Below are positions 12,740 through 26,018 of a stretch of 64,000 nt of DNA, piece by piece; position 1 is the first letter of the stretch; each line of letters begins with the position of its first letter. Position numbers and translations under genes: made by a program. The notes under the pieces were generated by a model. That model was not told the DNA's origin. It worked only from the letters and a program-made list of their open reading frames with translations, and did no database searches. This stretch comes from Aphidius gifuensis (taxonomy: Eukaryota; Arthropoda; Insecta; Hymenoptera; Braconidae). The stretch is taken from the NCBI RefSeq assembly GCF_014905175.1, contig NC_057789.1:30252555-30316554 (forward strand), given 5' to 3'.

Positions 12740-15700
12740 ATGCAAATATTATTATTGAAATTGAGTCAAAAATTTTTTTGTCTTCGTAATTATTCAATGC
12801 ATACATCAATACCTATTAAAACAAATATCGTAAGTACCTATATTAATAAAATAAATAAATAAATAAATTTTAATACCAAACAACAATTTGTATGTGCAGA
12901 GTTTAAAAGGTAAAACAATAGCAATAAGACGAGAGGATCAATCAGTATGGGAAAGAAGAGCTCCATTAGCACCTTCAAATGTTCGTCGATTAATTCGTGC
13001 TGGTGCAAAAGTAATTGTTCAACCAAGTAATAGACGTGCATATCCAGCTCAAGCATATTTAAATGCTGGTGCTCAACTTCAAGAAGACATCAGTGAGGCA
13101 TCAGTTATATTTGGTGTTAAACAAGTGCCTGTTGATCAGCTTATATCAAATAAAACATATTGTTTTTTTTCACATACAATTAAAGCACAAGAGGCAAATA
13201 TGCCAATGCTTGATGCTATTTTAGAAAAAAATATTCGTTTATTAGATTATGAAAAACTAACAGATAATAATGGCCAAAGAGTTGTGGCATTTGGTAAATA
13301 TGCTGGAGTTGCTGGAATGGTTAATATACTTCATGGACTTGGTTTAAGACTTTTAGCATTAGGTCATCATACACCTTTTATGGTATACCTATATAAAAAA
13401 TATAATTTTTTAATAATAAGTAACTTTTAATTTTTAATTAAATAAATATTTATATTAAGCATATTGGACCAGCACATAATTATCGAGATTCAGCAATGGC
13501 ACGTCAAGCAATACGTGATGCTGGATATGAAATAGCACTTGGTGCAATGCCAAAATCAATTGGTCCATTGACATTTGTATTTACTGGTAGTGGCAATGTC
13601 AGCCAAGGAGGTCAAGAAGTATTTCAAGAATTACCACACGAATATGTTGATCCAGAGAATTTAAGAAAAGTTGCTGAACATGGTGGTTTGTTAATATATT
13701 ATTATCACTTTATAATGATAAAACTATGATAACCCGTATGACTTTATGATAATAATAATTTATATTATATACGCAGATACTAATAAAATTTATAGTTGTG
13801 AAATAAGAAGAATACATCATTTAGAAAGAAAAGAAGATGGTGGTTTTGATCCAGATGAATATGATAAACATCCTGAATTATATACATCAACATTTAGTCA
13901 AAAAATAGCACCATATGCATCAGTTATAATAAATGGTATTTATTGGGCTGTTGATTCACCAAAATTATTAACAATACCAGATGCAAAATCATTATTAAGA
14001 CCAGCAAATACACCATGGTTACCAATAAGTGTTGGTGCACCAGCTTTACCACATCGTATGCTTGCAATATGTGATATATCTGCTGATCCAGGTGGTAGTA
14101 TTGAATTTATGAATGAATGTACAACAATTGATACACCATTTTGTTTATATGATGCTGATAGAAATAAAGATACAAAATCATTTAAAGGACCTGGTGTATT
14201 GGTTTGTTCAATTGATAATATGCCAACTCAATTACCAAAAGAATCAACTGATTTTTTTGGTGATTTACTTTATCCTTATGCCATTGAAATAATACAATCT
14301 GATGCTAAAAAAATGCTTGAAGAACATAATTTTACACAAGCTGTTTATGGTGCATTTATAACATCAAATGGACAGCTAACAAATAATTTTCAATATATAC
14401 AAGAGCTAAGACAACTTAATAAAAATAATAGAAGCAAACATAAAACATCAGATAATGGAAAAGATGAAACTAAAAGAGTTGTTGTACTTGGAGCTGGATA
14501 TGTATCAGCACCAGTTGTTGAATATTTAAATAGAGATAGAAATGTCAAGGTTATTGTTTGTTCTCATTTAAAAGATGAGGCTGATGCACTTGCTAATCGT
14601 TATCCTGGTGTTGAATCAATATTTTTAAATGTCGTTGAACGACCAGATACATTAAAAGAAGTTGTTGCTTCAGCAAATGTTGTTGTATCATTATTACCAT
14701 ATGGTTTACATCATGTTGTTGCTAAAACTTGCATTGAAACATGTACACATTTAGTAACAGCAAGTTATTTAAATCATGATGTTGAATCATTACATAATGA
14801 GTAATTTTTTTTTTTTTTTTCATTTCATTTTATAAAAATTTTTCTAATAATTGTGATTAATTTAATTATTTAATTAATTATAGAGCAGAAAATGCTGGTG
14901 TTACAATACTCAATGAAATTGGTTTAGATCCAGGACTTGATCATTTACTTGCTCTTGAATGTTTTGATGATATTAAACAAGCTGGTGGAATAATTGAATC
15001 ATTTATTTCATGGTGTGGTGGTCTTCCTGCACCCGAATTTTCATCAAAAAATAAATTGCATTATATGTTTAATTGGTAAAAAAAAAAAAAATATAATATA
15101 TCTCTATAAAATTTCTTATTAAATATTTTCTATTAGGTCACCACGTGGTGCTTTATTAAATACTTTATCACCAGCTAAATATTATCGAAATGGCCAGGTA
15201 TATATATATATATATATAATATATAACATAAAATAATTGTACAATTATTATTTAAAAATAGGTTGTTGAAATTGCTGGTGGTGGTGATTTAATGTCAACA
15301 GTACAGGATCTTAAATTTTTACCGGGTTTTGCATTGGAAGGTTTTCCAAATCGTGATAGTACAATTTATCGTGATTTATATGGAATAACAAATGCCTCAA
15401 CAGTTTTAAGGGGAACTTTACGTTATCGAGGTTTTACTGATACAATTCAAGCTCTTCAATATCTTGGTCTTATTGATCCAAATCCACATCCAATTCTTCA
15501 TCCAAATGGACCAGATATAACATGGGTATAATATAAATATATATATTTATTTCATTTATTTCATTTGTTATTTAATATTTAATATCATTTTCAAGAGATC
15601 ATTGACTTGTCATTTATTGGGTCTACTAAATGATGATATATTTTATGAAAATCTTAAACGTAAATTGGCTGATCGTGTTGAATCAGAAGAACGAATGCAA

Positions 15701-16152
15701 GCAATTGAAGATTTAGGATTATTAAATGAGGATCCAGTATTAAAATTTAATACACCATTGGATACACTTGCTCATTATTTATCAAAAAAATTATCATATG
15801 AAAATGATGAAAGAGATTTAATAATACTTCGTCATGATGTTGGAATTTTATGGCCAGATAATAAAAAAGAAGACAGAGGAATTAATTTAGTAATATATGG
15901 TGATTCAAAGGGTTACTCGGCAATGTCAAAAACTGTTGGTTATCCAGTTGCTCTTGCAACAAAAATGATACTTGATGGTAATTAATTAAATAATTAATTT
16001 AAATTAATTTTATATTTAATTTAATTTTATCAACAGGTGAAATACAACAAAGAGGTGTTATATTACCTTTTAGTCCAGATATTTATCGTCCACTTCTCAG
16101 TAGATTGAGATTAGAAGGTATTAAATCATTTGAAACATCAAAATGGCACTAA
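12740..16152 (+). CDS. AASS: Alpha-aminoadipic semialdehyde synthase, bifunctional LKR/SDH (mitochondrial)
   Basis: Nine exons (12740-12829, 12900-13382, 13460-13685, 13777-14800, 14884-15075, 15137-15197, 15262-15525, 15596-15977, 16037-16152) join in frame to 945 residues. The enzyme catalyses the first two steps of lysine breakdown in mitochondria: lysine plus 2-oxoglutarate to saccharopine, then saccharopine to glutamate and aminoadipic semialdehyde. The first exon encodes a basic, hydrophobic presequence consistent with import. The N-terminal LKR half shows IAIRREDQSVWERRAPLAP and GVAGMVNILHGLGLRLLALG. The SDH half starts near residue 575 with the nucleotide-binding VVVLGAGYVSAPVVEYL and continues with NEIGLDPGLDHLLALE. 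The third intron has a weak GTTTGT donor. Stop at 16150-16152 with AATAAA near 16204; the gene ends 66 bp from the TAF8 stop. Confidence 0.95.
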
Positions 16153-16218
16153 TAATGTCATAAATGACAATCATTTGTAAATAATAATAATAATAATTCA
16201 TTAAATAAAATATTTTTA
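16153..16218. other. 66-bp gap between convergent AASS and TAF8 stop codons
   Basis: The AASS poly(A) signal (AATAAA at about 16204-16209) lies only about ten bases before the TAF8 stop codon, so the AASS mRNA probably ends inside TAF8 exon 4 on the other strand and the two transcripts overlap. Confidence 0.6.
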
Positions 16219-17524
16219 TTAATCTAAAATTAATTCCTTTTTTGGATATTGTTGTAAATGAAATGAACCATTATTGGCAATATGTGATAATCTATTTTTT
16301 GGTATTTTACCAGGTTGAAGATATGGATTGTCAATAATTTCTTGTTGAGTTGTTGTTTCCTCTTCAATTGCATCAAGTGTATCTGTTTTAGATTTTAATG
16401 ATGATGCTGATGTAGATGTAGATGTAGATGTTGTTGTCGTTGTTGTTGCTGTTGTTGTAGTTGCTGCTGCTGTTGTTGTTGTTGTTGTTGTTGTCGTTGT
16501 TGTTGTTGATAATAATTTGTCTTCTTTATTGTTGCTACTGTTGTTGTTATTGTTATTTGTACTATTATCATCATTTGATATTTGTTCTTTAGGTTTTTTA
16601 ACTGGAGAAGGACCAAATTCTAATTCGGGATCTGTTTCAAATACTTGATCTGATGGTAATAAAGCCGATAAATAACTTGGAAATTCTGGCTTACAAGGAA
16701 TCACTGTGTAAATAATAGATAATTAAAATTTTAATTTTAATTTATCAATTTTCAATTTTCAATTTTAAATTTAAAATAATATACATACGTTGATAAACAT
16801 TATCTTCAGTTAAAAATAAATTATCACGATAATCTCCAGTTTTAGCAAAAAATTTAGTTAATGCACGTTGAGTATCTCTTTTTCGTGCTGCAGCTTTTTC
16901 TCTAATAGCTTCATACTCGGTAACTGGTTGTTTATGTGTCTATATTGTTGAATAAGGATATATATTAAGATTAATTAATGTAATAAATAAATAATAATGG
17001 AATACTTACAGCTGTTCTAATGTAGGCATGTGGATCTGGAAAAGGTGGTAAATGATTTGGTATATGTTGTGGATGTGGTTGTTTTTGTCCAGCAGTTAGG
17101 ATATTTTGTTGTTTTGATTGTGTTTGTTGTTGTAATTGTGGTAATACAGTTCTATTTAATCTTTTACCATATTGATCAATACCATCAATTTTAATACCAA
17201 GATTTATCAAAGCAACCACAACATCATTTAATATTGGCTCTGTTCTTCCAGATAATTCACAATAATTCCTACTTGTTTCGCCAATTTCAAAAATAACTTT
17301 AACAACAACAACAACAACAGCATATTATTAGGTTATCTTTTTTTTTATAATAGGTATAATTATTTTTTTTTTTAAATATAGATAGACTTACATGCTTGAA
17401 TCATTTCAGTGAGAGTTTCAAGTACTTGTTTTTCACAATTATCAAATCCACATTCTACTAAAATACTACAAACAACATGATTTAATATTTTTCTTCGAGT
17501 ATTTATTGTTTGTTGTGACTCCAT
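16219..17524 (-). CDS. Taf8: TFIID subunit TAF8
   Basis: Minus-strand exons 17524-17392, 17296-17010, 16939-16789 and 16703-16219 give 351 residues. TAF8 pairs with TAF10 through a histone fold and helps TAF2 join TFIID. The N-terminal histone fold (about residues 10-105) is visible in RKILNHVVCSILVECGFDNC, LTEMIQ, SRNYCELSGRTEP and DVVVALINLGI. The TAF8 C-terminal signature follows: LPPFPDPHAYIRT, then EKAAARKRDTQRALTKFFAK and LIPCKPEFPSYLSALLPSD. The end is low-complexity (Asn, a long Thr run, Ser). The ATG at 17524 is preferred over the upstream in-frame ATG at 17653, because the upstream extension is an Arg-Glu run read from a CT microsatellite. The 3' UTR probably overlaps AASS. Confidence 0.95.
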
Positions 17525-17679
17525 ATTTTTTTTTTTGATAATAAAAAATAATAAAGCTAACTTTACAAAAAAAAACGTGTGCACTATATGCAGGCTGATT
17601 TCCATAAATGTTCTCTCTCTCTCTCTCTCTCTTTCTCTTTTATGCGATGACAAACAAATAATAATAAATAAATATCTAT

Positions 17680-17712
<33 letters not shown>

Positions 17713-18031
17713 TTATCTATATCAATGTCAAATTGTCAATTTATAAAAAAAAAAAATCAATTATAATATTATATCTACCTATAAAAGTTGTTAAAAAATA
17801 TTTAATTACATACAACTCTTTGCTTTAAAAAAAAAAAAAAAAAAACAACAACAACAACAACAACAATAATAATAATAAATAAATAGTTATGATTTTAATA
17901 TAATTAATAAAATCAATCTATTATTATTATATTAATTAACAAAAATCTATAGGTATATATATTGTACATGGCAGCTACACCTACTTTGTTGGTCATATGA
18001 GTCATTAAAAGAAGAAAAAAAAAAAAAAAAC
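17525..18031. promoter_or_regulatory. Divergent intergenic region, TAF8 / TMEM30
   Basis: About 500 bases with a CT microsatellite (17612-17640), a TTA repeat (17680-17710), two poly-A runs (17827-17845 and 18016-18030) and a TATAGGTATATATA motif (17951-17964). The second poly-A run ends one base before the TMEM30 start codon. No further gene is seen. Confidence 0.45.
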
Positions 18032-19374
18032 ATGACAAGTATCAGTGAGACAAGCTCTATGCCAAAAACAAAAAAACCATCAGGTAATTATAATTTATTT
18101 ATAATATTTAAATTGGGCATATGTATTTGAATATCAATCAAATAAATAAATAGTTTTTTTATTATTGAATTAAACAGATAGTGCCTTTAAACAGCAACGT
18201 CTTCCAGCATGGCAACCAATATTGACAGCAGGCACCGTTTTACCAACTTTTTTTTTAATTGGTCTTGCATTTATACCACTTGGAATTGGTCTATTACATT
18301 ATACAAGTAAAGTCAAAGAATTTTCTTATGATTATACAAATTGTACAAATAAAAATAATACACCATGTTCAGAAGTTATTGCCAATAAATCAAATGGCCA
18401 AGAAATATGTCAATGTGATATACCAATTAATTTAACTGAATTTGATGGAAATGTATTTATATATTATGGTTTAACAAATTTTTATCAAAATCATCGTAGA
18501 TATGTTAAATCAAGAGATGACTATCAATTATTGGGTAAATTGAGTAATATTGTATCAAGTGATTGTGAGCCATTTGCATATGATGATAATGATAATAATA
18601 AACCAATAGCACCATGTGGAGCTATTGCAAATTCATTATTTAGTGATAAAATAAGTCTTAATTATATTGATGATAAAAATAATAAAGAAATTGAGGTACC
18701 ACTTATTAAAACTGGCATTGCTTGGCCATCTGATAAAAATATTAAATTTAAAAATCCACAAGGATCATCATCATTGCAAGAAGCATTTAAAGGTTTTTCA
18801 AGGCCAAAAAATTGGACAAAAAATATATGGGAATTGGATACTGATGATGAATCAAATAATGGATTTCAAAATGAAGATTTAATTGTCTGGATGAGAACAG
18901 CTGCATTGCCAACATTTAGAAAACTTTATCGTCTTGTTAATCATACTGAAGGCACACCATTTGCTCAGGGTTTAAGAAAAGGCTCTTATCGTCTACTTAT
19001 TGATTACAGTTTGTTGAAATTTTCTTTTCATTATTAATATTCAATTAAATAATAATAATCATAATAATAATATTATTATTTTTTTAGCATACAGAGTTAC
19101 TGAATTTGAAGGTACAAAAAGAGTAATAATCAGTACAACTTCATTACTTGGTGGTAAAAATAATTTTCTTGGAATAGCATATATTGTTGTTGGATGTGTT
19201 TGCATTGTTTTGGGTATTGTTCTTTTGATAATACACATAAAATGTTCAAAAAGGTAATAATAATCATTTTTACCTATTAATTTAATTTTTACCTATTAAG
19301 TATATATAATTATTTTTTTCTGTTTCAGTGTAAATGAAATGATAAATGTTAATCAAAATACACCTTATCAATAA
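18032..19374 (+). CDS. TMEM30A: CDC50 / TMEM30 family, P4-ATPase flippase beta subunit
   Basis: Exons 18032-18083, 18178-19008, 19088-19253 and 19329-19374 give 364 residues. CDC50 proteins chaperone P4-ATPases out of the ER and form the active lipid-flippase complex. After a short Ser/Thr N-terminus there is the family signature FKQQRLPAWQPILTAGTVLP. Transmembrane helix 1 spans about residues 32-58 (PTFFLIGLAFIPLGIGLLHY). A large luminal domain follows with Cys residues and N-glycosylation sequons (NCT, NLT, NWT, NHT), the MRTAALPTFRKLYR motif, and a second helix near the C-terminus (FLGIAYIVVGCVCIVLGIVL). The length fits the family. Intron 2 uses a GTTTGT donor, chosen because it alone keeps the IDYTYRVTEFEG reading. 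Confidence 0.95.
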
Positions 19375-19814
19375 ATAAAAATTACACATATGTACACACA
19401 AGTCAATGGATGAGCATCAGACTAAAAAATAAAATATACAGCACCAATTTAAAATTAATATTTTTTTGTCACAATTATTATAATGAATAATATTGTATTG
19501 CTGTTTCTTATTGTTGATATTGTAACTCTATTATAATACATATAAGTATATACCTATATTAGATAATTAAAATAAATGTAAATAAAAATATAATCAACTT
19601 GTCAACATGTAGTTAATTTCAGTAGAAAAAACATTATTTATTTATTTTTTTTTCTTGTGTATGTACACGCTGTAATAATAATAATAATAATAGTAACAAC
19701 AACTGTCAGAAAAATATTTTTTTTTTATTATCATTATTATTATGATTATGATTATATTTATAAACATTATGAAAATGGAAAAGAAAATTTATTTTATATT
19801 AATATAATTATTTT

Positions 19815-19845
<31 letters not shown>

Positions 19846-19947
19846 ATGATGATTTTATTGTAAAATGGAGTGTCTGTGTGTTGGCAAAATATTAAATATG
19901 AAAGAAAGAAAAAAAAAAAAAAATATTTATATATATTAAATGATGAA
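19375..19947. other. Convergent 3' UTRs, TMEM30 / ASF1
   Basis: AT-rich non-coding stretch with a (CA)n run (19815-19840), several TAATAA repeats, a TATACCTATA motif (19551-19560) and a candidate TMEM30 poly(A) signal near 19570 (AATAAA). No gene is seen. Confidence 0.55.
19815..19840. repeat. (CA)n microsatellite
   Basis: Thirteen uninterrupted CA dinucleotides followed by TG, in the ASF1/TMEM30 3' gap. Confidence 0.95.
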
Positions 19948-20712
19948 TCACATGACTTCCATGCTATTTTGTGTATTTTCAGTAAAACCAAGTGAAGATG
20001 AAGCAATATCTTGATTACTTTCTTCGTGTGTTGTATTTTGATCTTCCTCCATGGTATTATCCTGATTGCCATTTGATGTTGATGAACCAACACCATCATC
20101 CCAATTAATTTTAAAACGTGTTACTCGTGGTTTGTCACCAAGTATATTACGTTGAACTTTATCAAATTGTGGTTGAGTTGGTGGATTTTCACGAAGCTCA
20201 GGATCAGTATATTCATTATTTATAAAATAACCAACTCTGACAAATTCATGTCCTCTGTATGAGCAAGTTAACAACACAACTGTTACACCAAGTGCATCAT
20301 TTATTGGTATACGACTAACATCTGGTGGATCAGCCTGAAAATGTAATTTTAATTTTTTTTTATTTAAATTGTTAAAAATATTTAAATTTTAAAAAAAAAA
20401 TAATACCTGAAAGACAAACATGTGTCTGCCTTCGGGAATTGGCCCAACATAAATTGTATCAAGAACTTGATCAAATTCTTCAGATTCAGCACTACCAACG
20501 TATATCATTTTCCATTCTAAATCTGTTGATAATAATAATAACAATAATAATAATAATATTAATAAATTCAATTAAATAATAAATAAATAAATAAATAAAT
20601 TACCTTCTTTCAATTCTTCAATACACTCAAAGGTTACCTCAAATTGAAATGGATTACGAAATGGTGATGGATTATCTAAAACTGCAACATTTGCCAATTG
20701 TACTTTGGCCAT
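19948..20712 (-). CDS. asf1: Histone chaperone ASF1
   Basis: Minus-strand exons 20712-20604, 20522-20407 and 20334-19948 give 203 residues. ASF1 binds the H3-H4 dimer and hands it to CAF-1 or HIRA for nucleosome assembly during replication and transcription. The whole conserved immunoglobulin-like core is present (about residues 1-155): KVQLANVAVLDNPSPF, LEWKMIYVGSAESEEFDQVL, YVGPIPEGRHMFVFQADPPD and CSYRGHEFVRVGYFINNEY. A short acidic, Ser-rich tail follows, as in animal ASF1. All three exon joins keep frame. It is divergent from MED26; an E2F-like site lies in the shared upstream region, which would fit S-phase expression. Confidence 0.97.
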
Positions 20713-21992
20713 TTTTAGTATATTTATTGTTTAATAATATCAATAAACAATTATACTCCAATTGTTGAGACGTTATTGTTTGTTGGCTGACTGATCAAAT
20801 CAATCAATCAGTTTTATTGTTTTTTTGTAGATAAATTTAACAATAAATTTTGATTTTATAAATAAATATAGATAAGTTTATAAATAAATACAATGATAAA
20901 TTTGTTGTTGTTGTTGTTGTGGAATTAATTTTACAAATAAATAAATAAATAAATATAGATATATAGATAGGTACTGTAAAGACCAATTATTATGTGATTT
21001 ATTGGCAAATGCAAGTGTACTCGATTAACAATCAAAATATTTTTTTAATAATTTATAATAAGAGGTATTATTGTGTATTTATTTATTATAATTTATAAAC
21101 TCAAAGGCACTCCAAGGCACCATTAACATTTAACAACATTAACAACAAATGCAGGGTTAGGTTTAGCTTTTATAAGCTTTTTATTGGCTAACTGTTATTG
21201 GCTTTTATATATTATACTCAATTTTGGCGGCAAATGATTAAAAAATTGTCCAATCACAATTCACATCATATTGTATATTTATAATATATAGTAAGTTGAA
21301 TATTATTTGTGCTTTTAAAAAATGCCGCACAGTGTCACTAGCTGCTGGACAATGTGGTGACAAAAAAAGGAGAAGGGGAAATTATTATTATTAATAAGGA
21401 TCGGGAAAATTCGGAAGTTTCGGAAGCATACAGGGAGGGCACGCAAGCAGACGAATGGAGGCGAGGTGGCGAGCCAGCAGTGCACTCGTCGTCGACAGCC
21501 GTCGCCATTGACAGTGCGTTCTCGCCCTCGCATGTGTGCGCTCCGACTCGTGTGCGACGGTCAACTGAGGACGACTGTTATATTTTATACACATACACAT
21601 ACAAATAAATATATATATATATATACAATATACAATACATACATAATATACACATTTTTATCATTACGAAATAAATAAATAATTAATATCATTGCTACTA
21701 CTGCTGCTGTTGCTGCTGCTACTTTTTTTTTTTTTTTTTTTTTTTAATTATTATTGTCGTTGTTATTATTAATTAATTAATTGATATTATTATTATATCC
21801 ACATATAGCAAAAAATAATACCAATAATTATAAAAAAAAAAAAAAAAAAAATATATAGGTATATATATGCTATATATTTTACAAGAAAAAATCCCAATAT
21901 TTTCTTTCTAGAGAATTGAAAAAAAAAAAGATAAGAAAACGTCAGAAAAATAAGAGCATTGTGGGCCCAATTACATTAATCGTGAGCTCCCG
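20713..21992. promoter_or_regulatory. Divergent upstream region, ASF1 / MED26
   Basis: Holds TTTTGGCGGCAAA (21222-21234), close to an E2F site, and a GC-richer island at about 21320-21560 (GCCGCACAGTGTCACTAGCTG, later CGTCGTCGACAGCCGTCGCC) that stands out from the AT-rich surroundings. The island is a likely core promoter and 5' UTR for MED26. Downstream are a (CTG)n-like patch (21690-21720) and runs of T and A. Short ORFs in the island do not look coding. Confidence 0.5.
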
Positions 21993-24852
21993 ATGCAGAA
22001 GCTCAATTGCACTGAGCTCGGCGAAAAATTGTCAAATTCCCTTGACGATGAAAACAGAGTAAGTAAATAATTAAAAAACAAAAAAAAAAAATATATATAT
22101 TTATATATACATCTATGAAAAATGAGTAATTATAAATCCCAACGTATCATTCTCCATATAACAAGACTTTTTATTATTCTATATACATATATACATTTAT
22201 TATAATACATGTGTACTGGTACAACGAGGAGTGTGTGTTTGCTTTACTCAATTCGACTATATAACCCGAATAACCCAACCAACCAACCAACCAACTACCA
22301 TGGAATAAGTAAGCCGTCGACGACGACGAGATTCATTCCTCCGTCCGCACAGTCAAACGGCTATCGGGCCACTCTCGGCCAATATCACTCAACACTTGTG
22401 CGCCGTGTGACTATTTTTTAAAATATTTGTGTGCACACATGTGTATTGTATTTAACTGTATTTGTGATTTTTATTTATTATTATTTCAACATGCTCACAA
22501 CGAGATCAAGTGAGATACTAAACATGATGATGATGATGATGATGACGTTAATCATTACTACAAATGCCCTACCTATCTATTCAATATATATACATATGAT
22601 TTATAGATTTTAGTATATAATAATCGAGCAAAGCAACTCTTTTTTTAAAATAATAATTAATTAAAATATGTTTGACCTAAAACAATGATTATATTTATTA
22701 TATAAATTTTTCAGATCAAAGATTTGGGAGTCGTTCAAGATATTTTTACAACTCTTGAAAGAGCAAATATCACCAAAGAAGTTCTTGAGGTTGGTTTATT
22801 ATTTTTAATAATAATATTAAATATAATAATTATTAATTTTAATTTAATATATAGAAATCTCGATTGGGCAGACATGTCAATGAATTCAGACGTAAAACTA
22901 AAGAGGAGGCATTGGCAAAACGAGCAAAAGACTTGGTTCGACGATGGCGAGATTTGTTATTGCCTCAATCAACTTCACAAAATTCAAATATCAGAACATC
23001 ACAAACACAAGTACCACCACCATCACCATCAACAGCAACTGGAGCAACAACAATACCGATGGCAATTTCGACAACGGCTCAAACATTATCATCATCAATT
23101 AGTAAATCGAGTAGCTTTAAACCACATAGTCCAGCAGCCGGAATTATCACAAAGCCACCACAAAGTCCAGCTAATTTTGCTATGACAAAAAATCATATGC
23201 CACATAGTCCACTATTACGTGATGCAACATCACTACCTTACAAGGTAAAAAATAATTATATAATATATAATATATAATAAATTACAACTAGCTAATTATT
23301 ATTATTATAGGCTCTTAGTCCAGCATTGTCGACATTACACAGCAATAGATCTCGTTCACCAAATTTATCATCAATAACTAAACCACTATTACCACCACCA
23401 TCACCATCACCATCACTACAATCAACAAATTATCCAGTTAATCATCAATTAAATTCATCAACTTCACCAATTTTATTATCTACTGGTACAAATCAGCATC
23501 ACAACTTGGAAGCTGTACCACGTACTCACAGTTCAAACAAACGTTTACGAAAAGAAGATACAACAACAACATTAAATCAACAACAAGCTCAAAATTCAAA
23601 AGAATCACTTGGTACACCATTGAGAGATGATCAACCATTATTTAAAAAACAACGTATTAATGGTGAAAATATAAATTCAAATATTAATCCAAATACAAAT
23701 ATAACAAATATTAATAAAATAAATTCGCAAGTGCCTAGTCCATTATCAACACCAAAATTTATACATAATAATGATGGTGGTGGTGGTAATAATAATACTA
23801 ATAATACTAATAATAATAATAATAATATTGTAACAGCAACATCAATAGTAATACCACCACCACCAACAGCAACTGTTGATGTTGGTCCAAAAAAACGTGG
23901 ACGTAAAAAAGGTAGTAAAGTTATTAAAAATCAATTACAACCAGATGTTGGTGTTGGTGTTAAAGAAAAACTTCAAAGTATGTCACGTGATTCAAAATGT
24001 AAAACAACACAAGAATTAATGGAAGATTTAAAAGCAGCACGTGGATCATCAACTAAATTATCTCTTGATTATACATTATCAAATGTTAAAATTAAAAATG
24101 AACCACCAACAACTAAAGAAATTTTACGTAATTCATCATCAAATGATGTTAAATATAATTCATCTGGTCGAACAACTAAAACAACACATCGTTTATCATC
24201 AAAATTAACAAAATCAAGTGGTGATGATGATGATGACGAAGATGATGACGATGATGAAGATGAAGATGATGACAATAATAATAATAATAATAATAATAAA
24301 ATTAATAATGATGGTGGCAAAAAAAATAATTCATCATCAAAAAATACAACACAATTTAGGCATGATCCAACAGTCGAAGAAATATTAGCAAAATTACCAC
24401 CATTAGATTTAAATTCAATAATTTGGAGTGACAATGAACTAGATAATGATCATGTCAATGATGACGATGATGATGATGATGATGATGATCCACCACCACC
24501 ATCAAAACCACCACCAACTGACGAGGAGATTGAACGACTTCATGAATATTCAATCGAATGTCTTAATGGTAATTTTCAGACAAGACTTGATAATTTATCA
24601 AATAATGTGGATGAAAAAATGGATAAAAATGGTGATGGTTTGACAAGTTGTCATCAGATAATGAAATATCCACTTTTTCGTAAGCGTAATAATAAAAATA
24701 GTAATAGCAATGATGTTGGTGATGGTGATGGTGATGTTGATAAATTTGATAAAAATAATCATTATGAATTTCGTGAATGGCACGAGATGCTTGCGAGGCC
24801 AACAATTGATGGCCAAATTCTCCACATATTGCCTTACGTTATTATTGATTAA
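21993..24852 (+). CDS. MED26: Mediator complex subunit 26
   Basis: Exons 21993-22058, 22715-22789, 22855-23244 and 23311-24852 give 690 residues. MED26 joins a subset of Mediator complexes and recruits elongation factors to paused RNA polymerase II. The TFIIS N-terminal (LW) domain spans about residues 10-85: KDLGVVQDIFTTLERANITK, LGRHVNEFRRKTKEEALAKR and RWRDLL. The middle is disordered, Ser/Pro/Asn-rich, with a basic patch (KKRGRKKGSK) and acidic runs. The C-terminus ends ILPYVIID, as in the family (ILPYVCLD-like). The ATG at 21993 is preceded in frame by a TAA. Long Asp, Asn and Pro tracts come from in-frame triplet repeats. Intron 1 (656 bp) is long for this window. Confidence 0.92.
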
Positions 24853-24954
24853 TTCATGATTTTTTTTTTCTCTTTATTTTATTATTTTTTTTCTTTTCAT
24901 CATCAATTGTCTTACATTTATTAGTTGAAGAAAAACTGTTTTTTTTTTCGATAT

Positions 24955-24988
<34 letters not shown>

Positions 24989-25987
24989 TTGTTTTTAATT
25001 ATAAATTAAAAAAAAAATTGGAAAATTTGTCATTTAATTTTCTTGTAATCAACTTTTGTAAATAGTAAAAATATTTTTTTGTTACTAATCAAACAAGAAA
25101 AAAAAAAATTGACAAAATAATAATAAAAATAATAATAATAAATGAAATATTAATAATTAAATTGTGCAAAAAAATATTTTTTTTTTTTTAAATATAATTG
25201 TAATTAATTAATTATTATTAATCAATTTATTTGCATGTCCATCAGATTATTTGACTGAGACTGAGAGATGTAATATACAAAGTGTCTTGTTTAAATTGTT
25301 GTTGTTTTTTTTCGTTTCTCCTTCAATTAAACAAATTATTTTGTTTTTATTTGTTTTTTAATAATGATAATATTAATGAAATACGTAAGCAGAGAAATGA
25401 TTATATAATGCCGAAATAAAATTTGTATTATATGTTGTTGATGATAAAATTTTGAAAAAAAGAAAAAAAAAAAAAAAAACTAGTATTTGATTGAACTACT
25501 TGCTTGCAGCATCATCTGTACCTTTTAATTTTTTTTGATAAAATAATTATGTAAAAATTGACTGGCGGTAAACGTACTTGATTGATAATACGTATCAATA
25601 TTTAAGGTGCCTTTTTCATAACTCTGTTTCGTTGAAAAAAAATAAATAATAAAATAAGACGAAATCGAAATATCGAAATGTCGACAACAGTAGTAAAATT
25701 TATTCAACTATTTTAGTACCATTGGGAAAATGAAAAAATTGATTTTTTAATAATTATAATAGCTAAAATAAATAAAAAAAATAAATTTAATTATAATTTT
25801 TAAGTTGAATGATATAATAATAATCATAATACCACCAATTGCCAAGTGAAGCCAGCTCAAACATCTTGATCAACCACCTGTTAAATTTTTTAAATTTCAA
25901 ATAAAAATTTTAAAACTTGATTTTCTTCATAGCATTAATTATTATTTATTATTATTATTTTCATTAATATTATTTATATTATAATTA

Positions 25988-26018
<31 letters not shown>

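Noticed and set aside
17525..17653. N-terminal extension of TAF8 to an upstream ATG
   Set aside because: It would add an Arg-Glu run encoded by a CT microsatellite; the ATG at 17524 gives the usual TAF8 start.
21315..21608. Several short ORFs on both strands in the GC-richer island upstream of MED26
   Set aside because: ORFs appear because stop codons are rare in the less AT-rich DNA; Arg/Ala/Cys content without motif, mutually overlapping.
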